From: a virus
Virus record (IMG/VR): IMGVR_UViG_3300049020_000031
Coordinates: 62,001-126,000 of that record
Strand: one strand, 5' to 3'
Length of the DNA stretch: 64,000 bases
The notes below the pieces were generated by a model. The model was not told the origin of the DNA. It did not search any database and was given only the letters and a program-made list of their open reading frames with translations. The position numbers and the translations under genes are program-made. Each line of letters begins with the position of its first letter. Positions within the stretch are counted from its first letter, which is position 1. Of the stretch, positions 25,949 through 34,731 are shown one piece after another.

Positions 25949-26379
25949 AGGTCACCGTCAATGAAGGCCACGAACAAGCAATAGAGCAAGCTCAGAAGAC
26001 TCTAGCCATCAATATGGCCAATGGGCATCATCCCTTTCAAATGTTGGAACAATTCAATATCAAGAATAGAGGACGAGCGTCAGTCTATGCATATCAGTTC
26101 CTAATCGCAACCGTAAGGATTCATATGCTGCAAAATCAAAGAGATTACGACGCATGTCAACTTGATATATTGGAGAATGCCAAACCCATGTGGGATTTCG
26201 CGGAGGCGAATCTCTCTGGGAGGTTCTTCATAACCATGGATATCGAACGGAAACTAAGTAGCTTTGGCTATAACTTGGGTCTCACTTTGAGGTTGGAAAA
26301 CCAGGATGACGCTGATCAAATTGGAGTCATGATGAAACTTGGTGGCGTGAGTGACAGAATCGATCTTAAATACCAGTAA
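25945..26379 (+). CDS. Unknown protein with tail-like C-terminus
   Basis: 144 residues, helical, ATGA overlap with the preceding gene. QDDADQIGVMMKLGG near the end is a variant of the tail. Function unknown. Confidence 0.78.
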   Translation: MKVTVNEGHEQAIEQAQKTLAINMANGHHPFQMLEQFNIKNRGRASVYAYQFLIATVRIHMLQNQRDYDACQLDILENAKPMWDFAEANLSGRFFITMDIERKLSSFGYNLGLTLRLENQDDADQIGVMMKLGGVSDRIDLKYQ

Positions 26380-26407
26380 TTGATAGACCACATCAATCAA
26401 CTATAAT
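26380..26407 (+). promoter_or_regulatory. Promoter of the topoisomerase medium subunit
   Basis: TTGATA (26380-26385), 16-base spacer, TATAAT (26402-26407). Confidence 0.55.
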
Positions 26408-26431
26408 GAACCATTCAACAACAATAAGAAA

Positions 26432-27793
26432 ATGGCAAAATCAAAAAAGCAACCACTAACCAGTGACTATATCAAGGATTCGTCCAGAGAGTACAGCATT
26501 TATGTCTGCGAAAACCGGGCGATCCCCAAAGTAGCAGATGGCATGAAAGATGGTCCACGTAAAGCAATGTGGCTCATGAAATCTCGAGCAGACAAGATCA
26601 AGACTGTATCACTTGCGGGTGAAATGATTTCCAGCGGCTTGTATCTGCACGGTGATCAATCTGCTGGTGACAGCATCTCCATGTTGGCAGCACCATATGT
26701 TAACAACGTTCCTCTTCTAGAGGGTATCGGTTCTTTTGGAACTCGAGTTGCACCTGTGGAAGGTATTGGTGCCCCGCGTTACACATACGTGAAAAAGGGC
26801 AGAGCGGCGGAACTTCTGTTGTTCCAAGATCTCGATATCGTACCACTCAAGGATAATTATGACGGATCAAACAAGGAACCAATTCACTTCCTGCCACTGG
26901 TTCCATTGGTTCTCCTGAATGGTATCTCGGGAATCGCAGTTGGTTGGTCTACTTCTATTCTCCCCAGAAACCTGAAGAAGATCATCACTGCTACTCAGCA
27001 AGTTCTTGCTGGCGAAGAGCCGAAGGGTTTGGAGCCATCATTCGATTACCTGAACGTCAAGGTAAAGAAGCTCGAGGAAAATAGTTGGGAATTCCGTGGT
27101 AGATGCGAAATCCTGGACACCAGTACGGTAAAGATTACCGAATTGCCACCAGGAACCAATTTGCAATCTATGAAGAAGAGATTGAACAAGATGGAAGAAG
27201 ATGGCTTGATTCAAACTTACACGGATCGAAGCACTGACACCATCGCCATCACGGTGAAATTCAAGCGCGGTGAAGTCTCGGGATGGACAGAAGACAAAGC
27301 GATTGATTTTTTCAAGTTGAAGGAAAAGTCAAACGAGCGTATCGTAGTTGTTGACTGGAACAGTTCAAGCATTCGTCAATACGGTAGCCCGGAAGAAGTC
27401 GTAAAGGACTTCGTTCAATGGCGTCTGGGTTGGTATACTCTTCGCTTCCAAAAGAAGCTCGACGATGACAGCTATGAACTCAAGTATTGGCAAGGTATCA
27501 AGGCTTGCTTTGATGACAAGCTTCCAGAGCGCTTGGGTAAGAAGGCAGACAAGGCTGATGTGGAGTCCGAAGTAGCTAACATCACGTCAGCCGTGGGGCT
27601 GGATCAAAGCCAAATCGACAAGATTGTCAGCTTGCCAACATACCGTTGGGCAAAGGACTTTCTTGCTACTGTGAAAGAAAACATCGCCAGATTGCAAGCC
27701 AATATCAAGGATCACAAAGCAATGTTGAAGAGCCCTAGTGCAATCAAGGACGTCTACATGACAGAGTTGGAAGAGTTGAAGAAGCTCAAGTGA
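26432..27793 (+). CDS. DNA topoisomerase II medium subunit (T4 gp52-like)
   Basis: 453 residues, like T4 gp52 (about 440). GyrA-type DNA cleavage core: RAIPKVADGMKDGPRKAMW, YLHGDQSAGDSI, then the catalytic tyrosine in GIGAPRYTYV (Tyr117); GISGIAVGWSTSILPRN follows. The C-terminal coiled region (NIARLQANIKDHKAML) matches the family; no GyrA-type wrapping beta-pinwheel is present. Own promoter in front. Confidence 0.95.
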   Translation: MAKSKKQPLTSDYIKDSSREYSIYVCENRAIPKVADGMKDGPRKAMWLMKSRADKIKTVSLAGEMISSGLYLHGDQSAGDSISMLAAPYVNNVPLLEGIGSFGTRVAPVEGIGAPRYTYVKKGRAAELLLFQDLDIVPLKDNYDGSNKEPIHFLPLVPLVLLNGISGIAVGWSTSILPRNLKKIITATQQVLAGEEPKGLEPSFDYLNVKVKKLEENSWEFRGRCEILDTSTVKITELPPGTNLQSMKKRLNKMEEDGLIQTYTDRSTDTIAITVKFKRGEVSGWTEDKAIDFFKLKEKSNERIVVVDWNSSSIRQYGSPEEVVKDFVQWRLGWYTLRFQKKLDDDSYELKYWQGIKACFDDKLPERLGKKADKADVESEVANITSAVGLDQSQIDKIVSLPTYRWAKDFLATVKENIARLQANIKDHKAMLKSPSAIKDVYMTELEELKKLK

Positions 27794-27822
27794 ATTTAAA
27801 TTCACCCTCTAGATGTTAAAAT

Positions 27823-27856
27823 GAAAGCAGGTGAATTCACCTGCTTTCATTATTTT
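27823..27856 (+). terminator. Perfect 26-base palindrome plus T-rich tail
   Basis: GAAAGCAGGTGAA / TTCACCTGCTTTC at 27823-27848 followed by ATTATTTT; ends the topoisomerase transcript or acts as attenuator for 27872-28078. It contains the TTCACC sequence also seen in promoter boxes. Confidence 0.75.
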
Positions 27857-27871
27857 CTAAAGGATTTCCAT

Positions 27872-28078
27872 ATGAGCAAATATGTTCAAGGAGTTATTTT
27901 CAGTTTCGATACTGAAGAAAAGCTGGCCCACTTTAAATCCGGGGATGAAGTTTTCGTTGTAGGGCCATTCAGTAATTTCGCAGAAGGATCATCTTTTAAG
28001 AAACTTCAAGTCGGTTCCAATATCAAAGCCGAAATTACTAGAGCTCCTACGAAATTAGTGAGTATTGAAATCACATAG
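27872..28078 (+). CDS. Small unknown protein
   Basis: 68 residues from ATG 27872 (AAAGGA upstream), a small beta-rich protein with FVVGPFSNFAEGSSF. Ends at TAG; a terminator follows immediately. Confidence 0.78.
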   Translation: MSKYVQGVIFSFDTEEKLAHFKSGDEVFVVGPFSNFAEGSSFKKLQVGSNIKAEITRAPTKLVSIEIT

Positions 28079-28079
28079 G

Positions 28080-28105
28080 AAAAGGGGAGCAACAGCTCCC
28101 CTTTT
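28080..28105. terminator. Bidirectional terminator, GGGGAGC family
   Basis: AAAAGGGGAGC / GCTCCCCTTTT, loop AACA, between convergent genes. Confidence 0.88.
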
Positions 28106-28329
28106 CACCAAATCTTTGCAACGTCACCGTGTTGGAACACTTGCACGGTCGTTCCACGATCCACGAAATAACGCCAGTTGGATTCCGATTCCGCGGCTTC
28201 TAGGTTGCGATCCCACACTGCCTTGGCGACAACATCATACATGTCCAATGGGGCTACGGCAATTACTTCTGCTTGATCAATGTGTTGACCAGCTTGCCTG
28301 CGGAAGACCTTAACTGAAGCATTGAACAT
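28105..28329 (-). CDS. Small unknown protein
   Basis: 74 residues from ATG 28329, AAGGAAACACTA upstream. Beta-rich start FNASVKVFRRQAG, a helix VVAKAVWDRNLEA, and C-terminal RYFVDRGTTVQVF. The upstream TTATACTTGATGC element resembles that before 3510. Function unknown. Confidence 0.8.
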   Translation of the reverse strand: MFNASVKVFRRQAGQHIDQAEVIAVAPLDMYDVVAKAVWDRNLEAAESESNWRYFVDRGTTVQVFQHGDVAKIW

Positions 28330-28391
28330 TAGTGTTTCCTTGTTAATGTGTGCATCAAGTATAACACAAGATTCATCTGTGGATGAACTTT

Positions 28392-28637
28392 TCAATCCGT
28401 CAGCAGAAATTCTTTTATATTATTTTCAGCCATATAAGCAAGAAACACTTCGCACACTTCTGGGCTCCAACCATAAGCTGAATCTGGTCGTTCGCATGAA
28501 CCGCGATCAACCTCAACATGGTGACTTTCGTAGAACGGAATGATGCGATCTTTTTGCAGTTTGTCGATGAATGAGTTGTAATCACCACCGCGCGATGCTG
28601 CAAAGACTGCAATCGAGCTATATGAAATGTGCGTCAT
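28392..28637 (-). CDS. Small unknown protein
   Basis: 81 residues, alpha/beta, start MTHISYSSIAVFAASRGG. No tail motif and no family recognised. Divergent from 28712. Confidence 0.72.
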   Translation of the reverse strand: MTHISYSSIAVFAASRGGDYNSFIDKLQKDRIIPFYESHHVEVDRGSCERPDSAYGWSPEVCEVFLAYMAENNIKEFLLTD

Positions 28638-28711
28638 GAAATGAATGAATCTAGTTGTAGGTCATGCCATTCTAACGCCTTGTTGTAAATACTGTACGGG
28701 GAGGACATGCC

Positions 28712-29023
28712 GTGCATAATTTCTTCATAGCTCGATTTGGTATCGTGATTAGACAAGACATCGATTACATGTTCTATCAGGAATTGGTTGATGATCCACC
28801 CAAAGCACTGATGAAAGAGATGGAACCAGATGTCTATTCATGGCTTCTGGAGACGCAACCATCCACACAATTTGGAGTATCTGCCATACTCCTTGATCCC
28901 TACAGCATACTGACGCTGTCCTTTAGTGACGAAACAGATCTCGCGATGTACAGATTAACATTCGCCGACGTGTTTGTGAATCCTAGCAGAATCCCCAAGA
29001 ACATAATTGATCGGTACTTCTAA
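28712..29023 (+). CDS. Small protein with tail motif
   Basis: 103 residues from GTG 28712, decided by GGGGAGG eight bases upstream. SFSDETDLAMYRLTF near the C-terminus fits the shared tail. Confidence 0.78.
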   Translation: MHNFFIARFGIVIRQDIDYMFYQELVDDPPKALMKEMEPDVYSWLLETQPSTQFGVSAILLDPYSILTLSFSDETDLAMYRLTFADVFVNPSRIPKNIIDRYF

Positions 29024-29041
29024 TTCACCTAGAGTTCATGC

Positions 29042-29047
29042 TAGAAT
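29042..29047 (+). promoter_or_regulatory. -10 element, leaderless gene
   Basis: TAGAAT six bases before the ATG at 29054; TTCACCTAGAGTTCATG lies in the spacer region; no good -35. Confidence 0.42.
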
Positions 29048-29053
29048 GAACTT

Positions 29054-29449
29054 ATGGCAACCACACGACTTTTAATTGATGACGCTCTGATAGTCGTCAT
29101 CTTCCCGGAAACCCCGGCGTTTAATCAATGGATGATGCCCAATTACCAAAGCCTAGTACGAACTTGGACGTATGGAATTGAGGGCAAACCGTGGGTTAAT
29201 GAACAAGGGTATCGGAACCCAGTCACCATATTGGTGAATTGGGCTGATGGGGCGGATCGTTTGAATCTTCATGTTGCCAGCTATCCATATGGAGATACCA
29301 AGAACTTCGTTCATTCTAGTGAATTTGAATTTTTGAAATCCTCTTTTGACGGTGTGACAATGCGTGGGCGTGATCATGTGATCTTCAATGATCCCCAGGA
29401 TGTAATTATGTTCCGTCTTCGATACGGCGATTCCATTAAGGCAATATGA
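29054..29449 (+). CDS. Unknown protein with clear DV tail, probably leaderless
   Basis: 131 residues. C-terminus FNDPQDVIMFRLRYGDS is one of the best examples of the shared tail: acidic turn, D-V, then an amphipathic strand with FRL. No ribosome site because the start codon lies at the predicted transcript start. Confidence 0.8.
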   Translation: MATTRLLIDDALIVVIFPETPAFNQWMMPNYQSLVRTWTYGIEGKPWVNEQGYRNPVTILVNWADGADRLNLHVASYPYGDTKNFVHSSEFEFLKSSFDGVTMRGRDHVIFNDPQDVIMFRLRYGDSIKAI

Positions 29450-29688
29450 AGAACGAAATCTTAGTGAGTTTGATTCATCCATCGGTGGCGGTAGCGGTAG
29501 CACCAAACCCTGACCCAACTCCGAACTCACTAGTGGTTCTGGTTGCCAATCCAACCTCGGCGTTTACCAAATGGGCTTCTGAAAGAAGCATCACCAGATA
29601 TAAATTCAAGATGGCCAATTGGCAAGAAGTCTCGATAGAATTCCTTGATGTCGAAGATCTAATTCAATTCAAGTTATTTTGGTCGTGA
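29446..29688 (+). CDS. Small protein with tail motif
   Basis: 80 residues, ATGA overlap with 29054-29449. Ends in LDVEDLIQFKLFWS. The LDVED-L-I-x-F-K-L pattern is typical of the family; the body is beta-rich. Confidence 0.8.
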   Translation: MKNEILVSLIHPSVAVAVAPNPDPTPNSLVVLVANPTSAFTKWASERSITRYKFKMANWQEVSIEFLDVEDLIQFKLFWS

Positions 29689-29717
29689 AAAAAGGGGAGC
29701 AACAGCTCCCCTTTTTT
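29688..29717. terminator. Bidirectional terminator, GGGGAGC family
   Basis: AAAAAAGGGGAGC / GCTCCCCTTTTTT with loop AACA, same as at 28080. Confidence 0.9.
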
Positions 29718-29735
29718 CATCTGTCTACCTACCAA

Positions 29736-30038
29736 TTACGCGGGGGCCACAGTGGACCAGTACACCACACCAGCGTAGTTGTCACTGGCAATACGGATGT
29801 AGATATCCTTGTTCAACACGTCCTTGGTGTAGCGGCGAATGCGGCCGCCCAGATCGATGTTTTGTGCAGACGTGAGTCGCACTTGCTGCAGAGGAGCCCC
29901 GAAATCCACCACAACCACGGCGGTTGGATGCTCGCGTCCGTTAACATGAATGGTTGCCTTATTGGGCAGATTCAGGGAGTCCAGAAAGTCTTCCAGATCA
30001 ATACGGGATGCGGGCACGTTTGTGTTGGTCTTTGCCAT
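29736..30038 (-). CDS. Unknown beta-rich protein
   Basis: 100 residues from ATG 30038 (MAKTNTNVPASRIDLEDFL). GAPLQQVRLTSAQNIDLGG and a C-terminal YAGVVYWSTVAPA. The leader is A-rich without a ribosome site, like that of the dpdA-like gene. Relatively GC-rich codons suggest fair expression. Confidence 0.8.
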   Translation of the reverse strand: MAKTNTNVPASRIDLEDFLDSLNLPNKATIHVNGREHPTAVVVVDFGAPLQQVRLTSAQNIDLGGRIRRYTKDVLNKDIYIRIASDNYAGVVYWSTVAPA

Positions 30039-30188
30039 TTTATTTTCTTTTTCTAACCACCGTCTTAATGAATCCGGGGATAACAAAGACGGGAATGTTA
30101 TCACTGGAGTAAGCAAGCTATCTTGCCACACCGCTATGATACATAATGGCAACAGGTAGGCAATAACTTTGTGGAAATATTTCACGCA

Positions 30189-30216
30189 TTGACGATAATT
30201 TTCTTTTTCATATAAT
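30189..30216 (+). promoter_or_regulatory. Promoter of a leaderless gene
   Basis: TTGACG (30189-30194), 16-base spacer, TATAAT (30211-30216), then GAACCT and ATG. Expected transcription start is the A of the start codon. Confidence 0.7.
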
Positions 30217-30222
30217 GAACCT

Positions 30223-30783
30223 ATGGAATACACATGGAAGAAACGAACTCTAATCGCTATTCGTTCATTACTGGATGAAGACGACATGACTCGTGCCAAT
30301 GTGGTGAAGCGGGCTCTTTATTTCAACAAGTACAGGATTGCCGTACACCTATCAGCAACGCCTCAATCATGGCCGGACTTCTCAGATATCGTCCGTGATC
30401 TGGAACACGCCTTGGTGGGGCTGGATTGCAAGCTGGTGAGTGTTTTACCAGCAATGTATACCAACCTCTACTGTAGTGATCCCAAGATATTGGATGAAAT
30501 TACCAATATGGAGCACCTGTTGGATATTCACAGCATTGATGTCGTGAGACCTGAGTGTTGGGGTCTTTCACCCAAACCCAGGAACAAGGGAAAGTTCTAT
30601 CACCAATATGGTTACAGAATCAAGATAGATGGTATGGGTTGGGATCATCCATTCCGTGATCTGATGGTTGGTACCTGGTATCAACATGGTTCATTCCTCT
30701 ACTGTACGGATAGTCGAGATGTGGTTATGATTCGACTACTCTACGGCGGAAAGATTCAACAAATCACCGAGAGACAATTATGA
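30223..30783 (+). CDS. Unknown protein with DVV tail, leaderless
   Basis: 186 residues. C-terminus TDSRDVVMIRLLYGGK is a strong tail member. The middle contains GYRIKIDGMGWDHPFRDLM. First gene of a two-gene unit with 30780. Confidence 0.82.
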   Translation: MEYTWKKRTLIAIRSLLDEDDMTRANVVKRALYFNKYRIAVHLSATPQSWPDFSDIVRDLEHALVGLDCKLVSVLPAMYTNLYCSDPKILDEITNMEHLLDIHSIDVVRPECWGLSPKPRNKGKFYHQYGYRIKIDGMGWDHPFRDLMVGTWYQHGSFLYCTDSRDVVMIRLLYGGKIQQITERQL

Positions 30784-31049
30784 ATTGGGCTAAGGAATTC
30801 CCTCATGGTTGCTGCTTTCGGATTCCCGCAAGTTCTGATCCCGCTGAAGCATATCATTATGTGAATGACTTGTTGATTACTCGCTATGGCGAAACTGTCA
30901 ATGGTGATAACAATCCGGATTGCAGGTGGTTGATGACCGCTTCAAGTATTTCACTTGATTATATTGCACATTTGAGATTCAAGCATTTGGAAGATGCAAT
31001 TGACTTTAGGCTGACATGCCAATATAGCGTCGATAATCCGTATCAGTGA
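30780..31049 (+). CDS. Small protein with tail motif
   Basis: 89 residues, ATGA overlap. FKHLEDAIDFRLTCQ fits the tail, near but not at the end. Followed by a terminator. Confidence 0.8.
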   Translation: MNWAKEFPHGCCFRIPASSDPAEAYHYVNDLLITRYGETVNGDNNPDCRWLMTASSISLDYIAHLRFKHLEDAIDFRLTCQYSVDNPYQ

Positions 31050-31056
31050 GATGGTG

Positions 31057-31082
31057 AAAAGGGGAGCAATTGCTCCCCTTTT
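31057..31082. terminator. Bidirectional terminator, GGGGAGC family
   Basis: Perfect palindrome AAAAGGGGAGCAA / TTGCTCCCCTTTT between convergent genes. Confidence 0.9.
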
Positions 31083-31094
31083 CCTTTTCTCCAA

Positions 31095-31466
31095 TTACTT
31101 GCGAATTGATAGCTTGGCCATCAGATCAATGGAATCAACATCACGATATCCGGGAATATCGTCAATGTATCTGCCTGCCATCCACACTTTGATGGTCTTC
31201 AGATAATAGTCCCATTTGACATGACTGGTCTGTAGTTCCCTGGCACTCATCTGTTCTAAATCACTCAACAGTTCGTATTTCCGATTCCCCAGATTGGATT
31301 CATGGAAATATACGAATGCCGTACCCTTCGTAGTCATGAAACCATTAGAATCACGATGAGAAACATTGGTGACCTTCTGAACGTGGACCAACTTCCAGTC
31401 TTCTGGGTTCACCGTTATTTCGTGACCCAGAATCCAACTAGCGAGTCGCAGTCGGATTTTGTTCAT
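31095..31466 (-). CDS. Unknown protein
   Basis: 123 residues from ATG 31466 (MNKIRLRLASWILGHEITVN). C-terminal DVDSIDLMAKLSIRK is a possible degenerate tail. Follows the Bax-inhibitor gene by 1 base. Confidence 0.78.
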   Translation of the reverse strand: MNKIRLRLASWILGHEITVNPEDWKLVHVQKVTNVSHRDSNGFMTTKGTAFVYFHESNLGNRKYELLSDLEQMSARELQTSHVKWDYYLKTIKVWMAGRYIDDIPGYRDVDSIDLMAKLSIRK

Positions 31467-31467
31467 A

Positions 31468-32160
31468 TCAGTCTGTCTTTGGTGCCAGGCCAAAGAGGCG
31501 CAGGATGAACAGGAACAAGTTCAGGAAGTCTAGGTACAGAGACAGAGCACCCATGATGATGGCTTTGCGGTTGTCTTCTTCCATCCACAGAGTGTCCTTG
31601 ATATTTTGAACGTCATAGGCGGTCAGCGCCATGAACAAAAGAATACCCGCACAGCTGATTACAATTTCCAGGATGGTTGAACCAAGGAACATATTCAGAA
31701 TCATGACGCCCAGAAGGACAATCAGACCCACAAACAAAATGCTACCCCAAGAACTCAAGTCCTTCTTTGTAAGGTAGCCATAAGCTGCCATACCTAGGAA
31801 CAATGCACTGGCACTCAGGAAGCTCAGAACCAAGGCACTGGCTGAATACATGAGGACAATCACACTAAGGGAAAGTCCATTCAATACTGCAAATGCTAGG
31901 AACAACGCCATCAGGGATTGGCGACTGAGCTTCTGGTAGCCAAAGCTCATGATCAGAACCATCACCAGAGGTGCAAACAGAATCACCCACTTCAGTGCAG
32001 TACCGGTGAACACGGCCATGAAAGCAGTTGAGGATGCGGCAAACATGGCCGTGATAGCAGTCAAGGCCAACCCACCACCCATAATGGTGAATACCTTCAT
32101 CAACGCATCGTTCAACCATCCGGCAGGATTGGTATCACGATTCAAAACAGTAGATGTCAT
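31468..32160 (-). CDS. Bax inhibitor-1 / YbhL-type membrane protein
   Basis: 230 residues, seven hydrophobic segments. Family signatures in the C-terminal part: LLFMALTAYDVQNIK and GALSLYLDFLNLFLFILRLFG. Bacterial members (YbhL, YccA, BsYetJ) are inner-membrane proteins; YccA inhibits FtsH and BsYetJ is a pH-sensitive calcium leak channel. In a phage it might protect proteins from FtsH or delay membrane damage; that is inference. Confidence 0.93.
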   Translation of the reverse strand: MTSTVLNRDTNPAGWLNDALMKVFTIMGGGLALTAITAMFAASSTAFMAVFTGTALKWVILFAPLVMVLIMSFGYQKLSRQSLMALFLAFAVLNGLSLSVIVLMYSASALVLSFLSASALFLGMAAYGYLTKKDLSSWGSILFVGLIVLLGVMILNMFLGSTILEIVISCAGILLFMALTAYDVQNIKDTLWMEEDNRKAIIMGALSLYLDFLNLFLFILRLFGLAPKTD

Positions 32161-32207
32161 TAAAAATCTCCAAAGATTAAGAACTCAGATGGTAGCATGA
32201 CTATCAC

Positions 32208-32696
32208 CTAAAAAACAAAATGATATTTGAATCTGGAGTCTATGGTCACGGATATAGTGTTCAAAACACTAAAGACCAATCGTTGATTGTCAACTTTCCT
32301 TTCCGATTCTAGCTTCGCACATACTATTTGATAAGTTCGAGCGATTCTCATGAGAGAGACAGATGGCACCATTCTGATTCGTTCTGCATTTTTCAATGTG
32401 CCATCACTCAGATCGAACTGGCATACGTGAGTGTCGTCAAACATGTACTGATGTAGTTTGGTGAGTTCTTTAGTGAAGAACTTTATGTCTTGGTTGAACA
32501 GGTACGGGGTGTCACCAGCAATCTGTCGAAACCTAAGTGAGCACTCTATGGTATGAGTGGCAATACTTCCATCCCCTTTATGAAGATGGAAGGTATGGGT
32601 GGGTAGCTCAATGATTCTCTCAAAGGTGTTCCTTACTTGGAGTGGTCCAGATAAGATGCCAAGTATTGATGATGGTATGGTATCACTCATGGGCAT
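32208..32696 (-). CDS. Unknown protein
   Basis: 162 residues, ATG 32696 or 32690. Alpha/beta, with ELPTHTFHLHKGDGSIATHT near the N-terminus. Ends at TAG; the frame continues 15 codons to TAA. No family recognised. Confidence 0.75.
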   Translation of the reverse strand: MPMSDTIPSSILGILSGPLQVRNTFERIIELPTHTFHLHKGDGSIATHTIECSLRFRQIAGDTPYLFNQDIKFFTKELTKLHQYMFDDTHVCQFDLSDGTLKNAERIRMVPSVSLMRIARTYQIVCAKLESERKVDNQRLVFSVLNTISVTIDSRFKYHFVF

Positions 32697-32754
32697 TCAC
32701 GAAGCTACCAGCAACGTTCCACATATTCAATGAGATTGTCGCGTTCCACTCCAG

Positions 32755-32784
32755 GAATCTCCAGGTAGATTTTGAGGAACTTGA
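32755..32784 (-). repeat. 30-base exact repeat, copy 1
   Basis: Identical on the opposite strand to 39563-39592. Lies just after the stop of the HAD gene. Confidence 0.85.
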
Positions 32785-32789
32785 TGTAA

Positions 32790-33254
32790 TCACAGATTGT
32801 TGATGAAGAACACCGTGAGATCTGGATGCTGATGCAGATAACCCACTCCACCAGATGAAGACCAGGAATCAATGTTCCTCTTGTGGTCATCAAACAGAAT
32901 ATCACCCTTACTTCTCATGTGTAGGGCTTTGTCTTTTGACAGGCAGGTGATGACATCAACATCTGTTCCGAAGTTGGTTGCCCACCATTCTCTCTTGGCT
33001 TTTTCCGCATCGTCATAACCACTAGATGGGCATCCAGTAAGAATGGACAATTCCCTACCTTCGAGAGCACGCCATATTTCCTCCGCTCCTTTGAGGATGG
33101 GAAGTTTGGCATAGAAGTCAGGATTTTTACGAATCAGACTCCAAGCCTTTGAAGCATTGGTGCTGTGAAATTCTAATCCGAATTGTTCCTTGAAACCACC
33201 CTCGAAGTCGGCCATCACACCATCGCTGTCTAGGAAAATCTTAGGTGCGTTCAT
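32790..33254 (-). CDS. HAD-superfamily 5'-nucleotidase-like phosphatase
   Basis: 154 residues. Motif I FLDSDGVMADF (Asp9, Asp11), motif II ILTGCP, motif III Lys in AEKAKREWW and motif IV GDILFDDHKRNID. Closest in style to the 5'(3')-deoxyribonucleotidase branch often found in phages, where it dephosphorylates nucleotides. After its TGA, a +1 frame stays open to 32705 and reads YIKFLKIYLEIPGVERDNL, see findings. ATGA overlap with 33251-33448. Confidence 0.88.
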   Translation of the reverse strand: MNAPKIFLDSDGVMADFEGGFKEQFGLEFHSTNASKAWSLIRKNPDFYAKLPILKGAEEIWRALEGRELSILTGCPSSGYDDAEKAKREWWATNFGTDVDVITCLSKDKALHMRSKGDILFDDHKRNIDSWSSSGGVGYLHQHPDLTVFFINNL

Positions 33255-33448
33255 TTGATGATCTTGCCATCACTAGCCAGGGACATTCCTGCGATCGTCC
33301 CGACATATTGATCACGTTGCCACATCAGGGTGGCCTTCAGATCTGCCGCGGTGAAATAAATCACCAACATTTGATCCGTTTTACTAACCAGGTTGGCTTC
33401 GACGGGAGCTGTATTCTTTCCATCAATCGCCACTTTTACTTTTTCCAT
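33251..33448 (-). CDS. Small unknown beta-rich protein
   Basis: 65 residues, starting MEKVKVAIDGKNT; TAATG overlap with the agmatinase-like gene and ATGA overlap with the HAD gene. Function unknown. Confidence 0.8.
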   Translation of the reverse strand: MEKVKVAIDGKNTAPVEANLVSKTDQMLVIYFTAADLKATLMWQRDQYVGTIAGMSLASDGKIIK

Positions 33449-34392
33449 TATGGTTTCCTTAACTTTTTAAGATTCATACTCATGTAAGTGTGAATCACTG
33501 TTGCCGCTGCCAGTGCAGTTATTTCTGAGTGATCATAGGCTGGTGATACTTCTACCGCATCCATACCAACCCAATTTAGAGTCTCCAGTCCTCGTAGCAA
33601 TCGCAATACCCAAGCCGTGGATAAACCGCCAACTTCTGGGGTTCCTGTTCCTGGTGCGAAAGCTGGATCCAAACCATCCACATCAAAGGTGAAATACGTT
33701 GGCTTTTGATCCATTGCCAGAGATATCTGAAGGGCCAAAGCATCTGGATCCATGAACACGGCATCATGTCCATAGACTGTGGTGCCACCATGATCTTTCA
33801 GGAAAGTGTTTCCGCTGATTGAGGTCGGGGCTCTGACTCCAATACTGTACATCATATTGGGATCAACCAAACCTTCCTCGATGGCAAGTTTAGCCCAAGT
33901 ACCATGTCCGATTGCATCACCGAAATTAGATGGCGAACAATCACTATGGGCGTCAATGTGGACGATATTGATAGGGCCATGGATTTCATGTAACGCCCGC
34001 AATATCCCCAAGGTTACCGAGTGATCACCGCCCAAGCCTATGATATGTGGGCCGTAATAGAAGTCATGTGAATTACTCTTCCTTACCAGTGTACCCACCA
34101 CCTGCTGGATATGATCTGTGATCCTCTCCAGATTGTTGTTCTGAAGTGGAACATCGCCATGATCGACTATTTCATCCACTGGGTTTATCAAGTAGATGGG
34201 GTGAACTCCATCTGTTAGCATGGCAGAAGCTCTTCTGATAGCTTCTGGGCCGTGTCTGGCCCCACCCCTATTTGTAGTTCCACAATCAACGGGTAGACCC
34301 AACACATTAAACAACGCCCACCATCCCTTAGATTTGGTGTCTGCCTTCAAGAACGTCTTTACGCCATGAAAGGGCAAGGGTGTAGTATTCAT
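33448..34392 (-). CDS. Agmatinase/arginase family ureohydrolase
   Basis: 314 residues. All six manganese ligands are visible: His124 in GGDHSVT, Asp147, His149 and Asp151 in HIDAHSD, Asp237 and Asp239 in FDVDGLDP. PAFAPGTGTPEVGG matches agmatinase-type members rather than arginase. Expected to release urea from agmatine to give putrescine; guanidinobutyrase or formiminoglutamase activity cannot be excluded. Polyamines neutralise packaged DNA, and a saccharopine-dehydrogenase-like gene lies at 56857. Confidence 0.92.
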   Translation of the reverse strand: MNTTPLPFHGVKTFLKADTKSKGWWALFNVLGLPVDCGTTNRGGARHGPEAIRRASAMLTDGVHPIYLINPVDEIVDHGDVPLQNNNLERITDHIQQVVGTLVRKSNSHDFYYGPHIIGLGGDHSVTLGILRALHEIHGPINIVHIDAHSDCSPSNFGDAIGHGTWAKLAIEEGLVDPNMMYSIGVRAPTSISGNTFLKDHGGTTVYGHDAVFMDPDALALQISLAMDQKPTYFTFDVDGLDPAFAPGTGTPEVGGLSTAWVLRLLRGLETLNWVGMDAVEVSPAYDHSEITALAAATVIHTYMSMNLKKLRKP

Positions 34393-34404
34393 ACAACTAT
34401 TTAC

Positions 34405-34731
34405 TCAGAGCATCAATTTAAATCTGACGGCGTCGTTCCCATCACGGAACCAAATAACGCCCGCCTCGTCACTTATCCATTCCCAGGATTCAAAGTTGTC
34501 TACCATTATTTCAAATAGTTGGATTCTATCGGAAACGTTGGTCATGTAATTCGACAACTCAATTGGGAATTCCCACCCGTGAGACTTGATATCCAAGGGG
34601 CTTGGTCGATACCCCTTTACTGCTTTGAATAGGTCGATCCAGGAGTCGTATTCCTTTTCCGGAGCCCCAAAGAATTTATGCGACAACGTACTCAGAAAAG
34701 CACAAAGCTGCGTGAAGCATGTCTTCATCAT
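34405..34731 (-). CDS. Small protein with DAV tail
   Basis: 108 residues, starting inside the end of 34676-35029. C-terminus WFRDGNDAVRFKLML is a clear tail member. Body alpha/beta, unknown. Confidence 0.8.
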   Translation of the reverse strand: MMKTCFTQLCAFLSTLSHKFFGAPEKEYDSWIDLFKAVKGYRPSPLDIKSHGWEFPIELSNYMTNVSDRIQLFEIMVDNFESWEWISDEAGVIWFRDGNDAVRFKLML

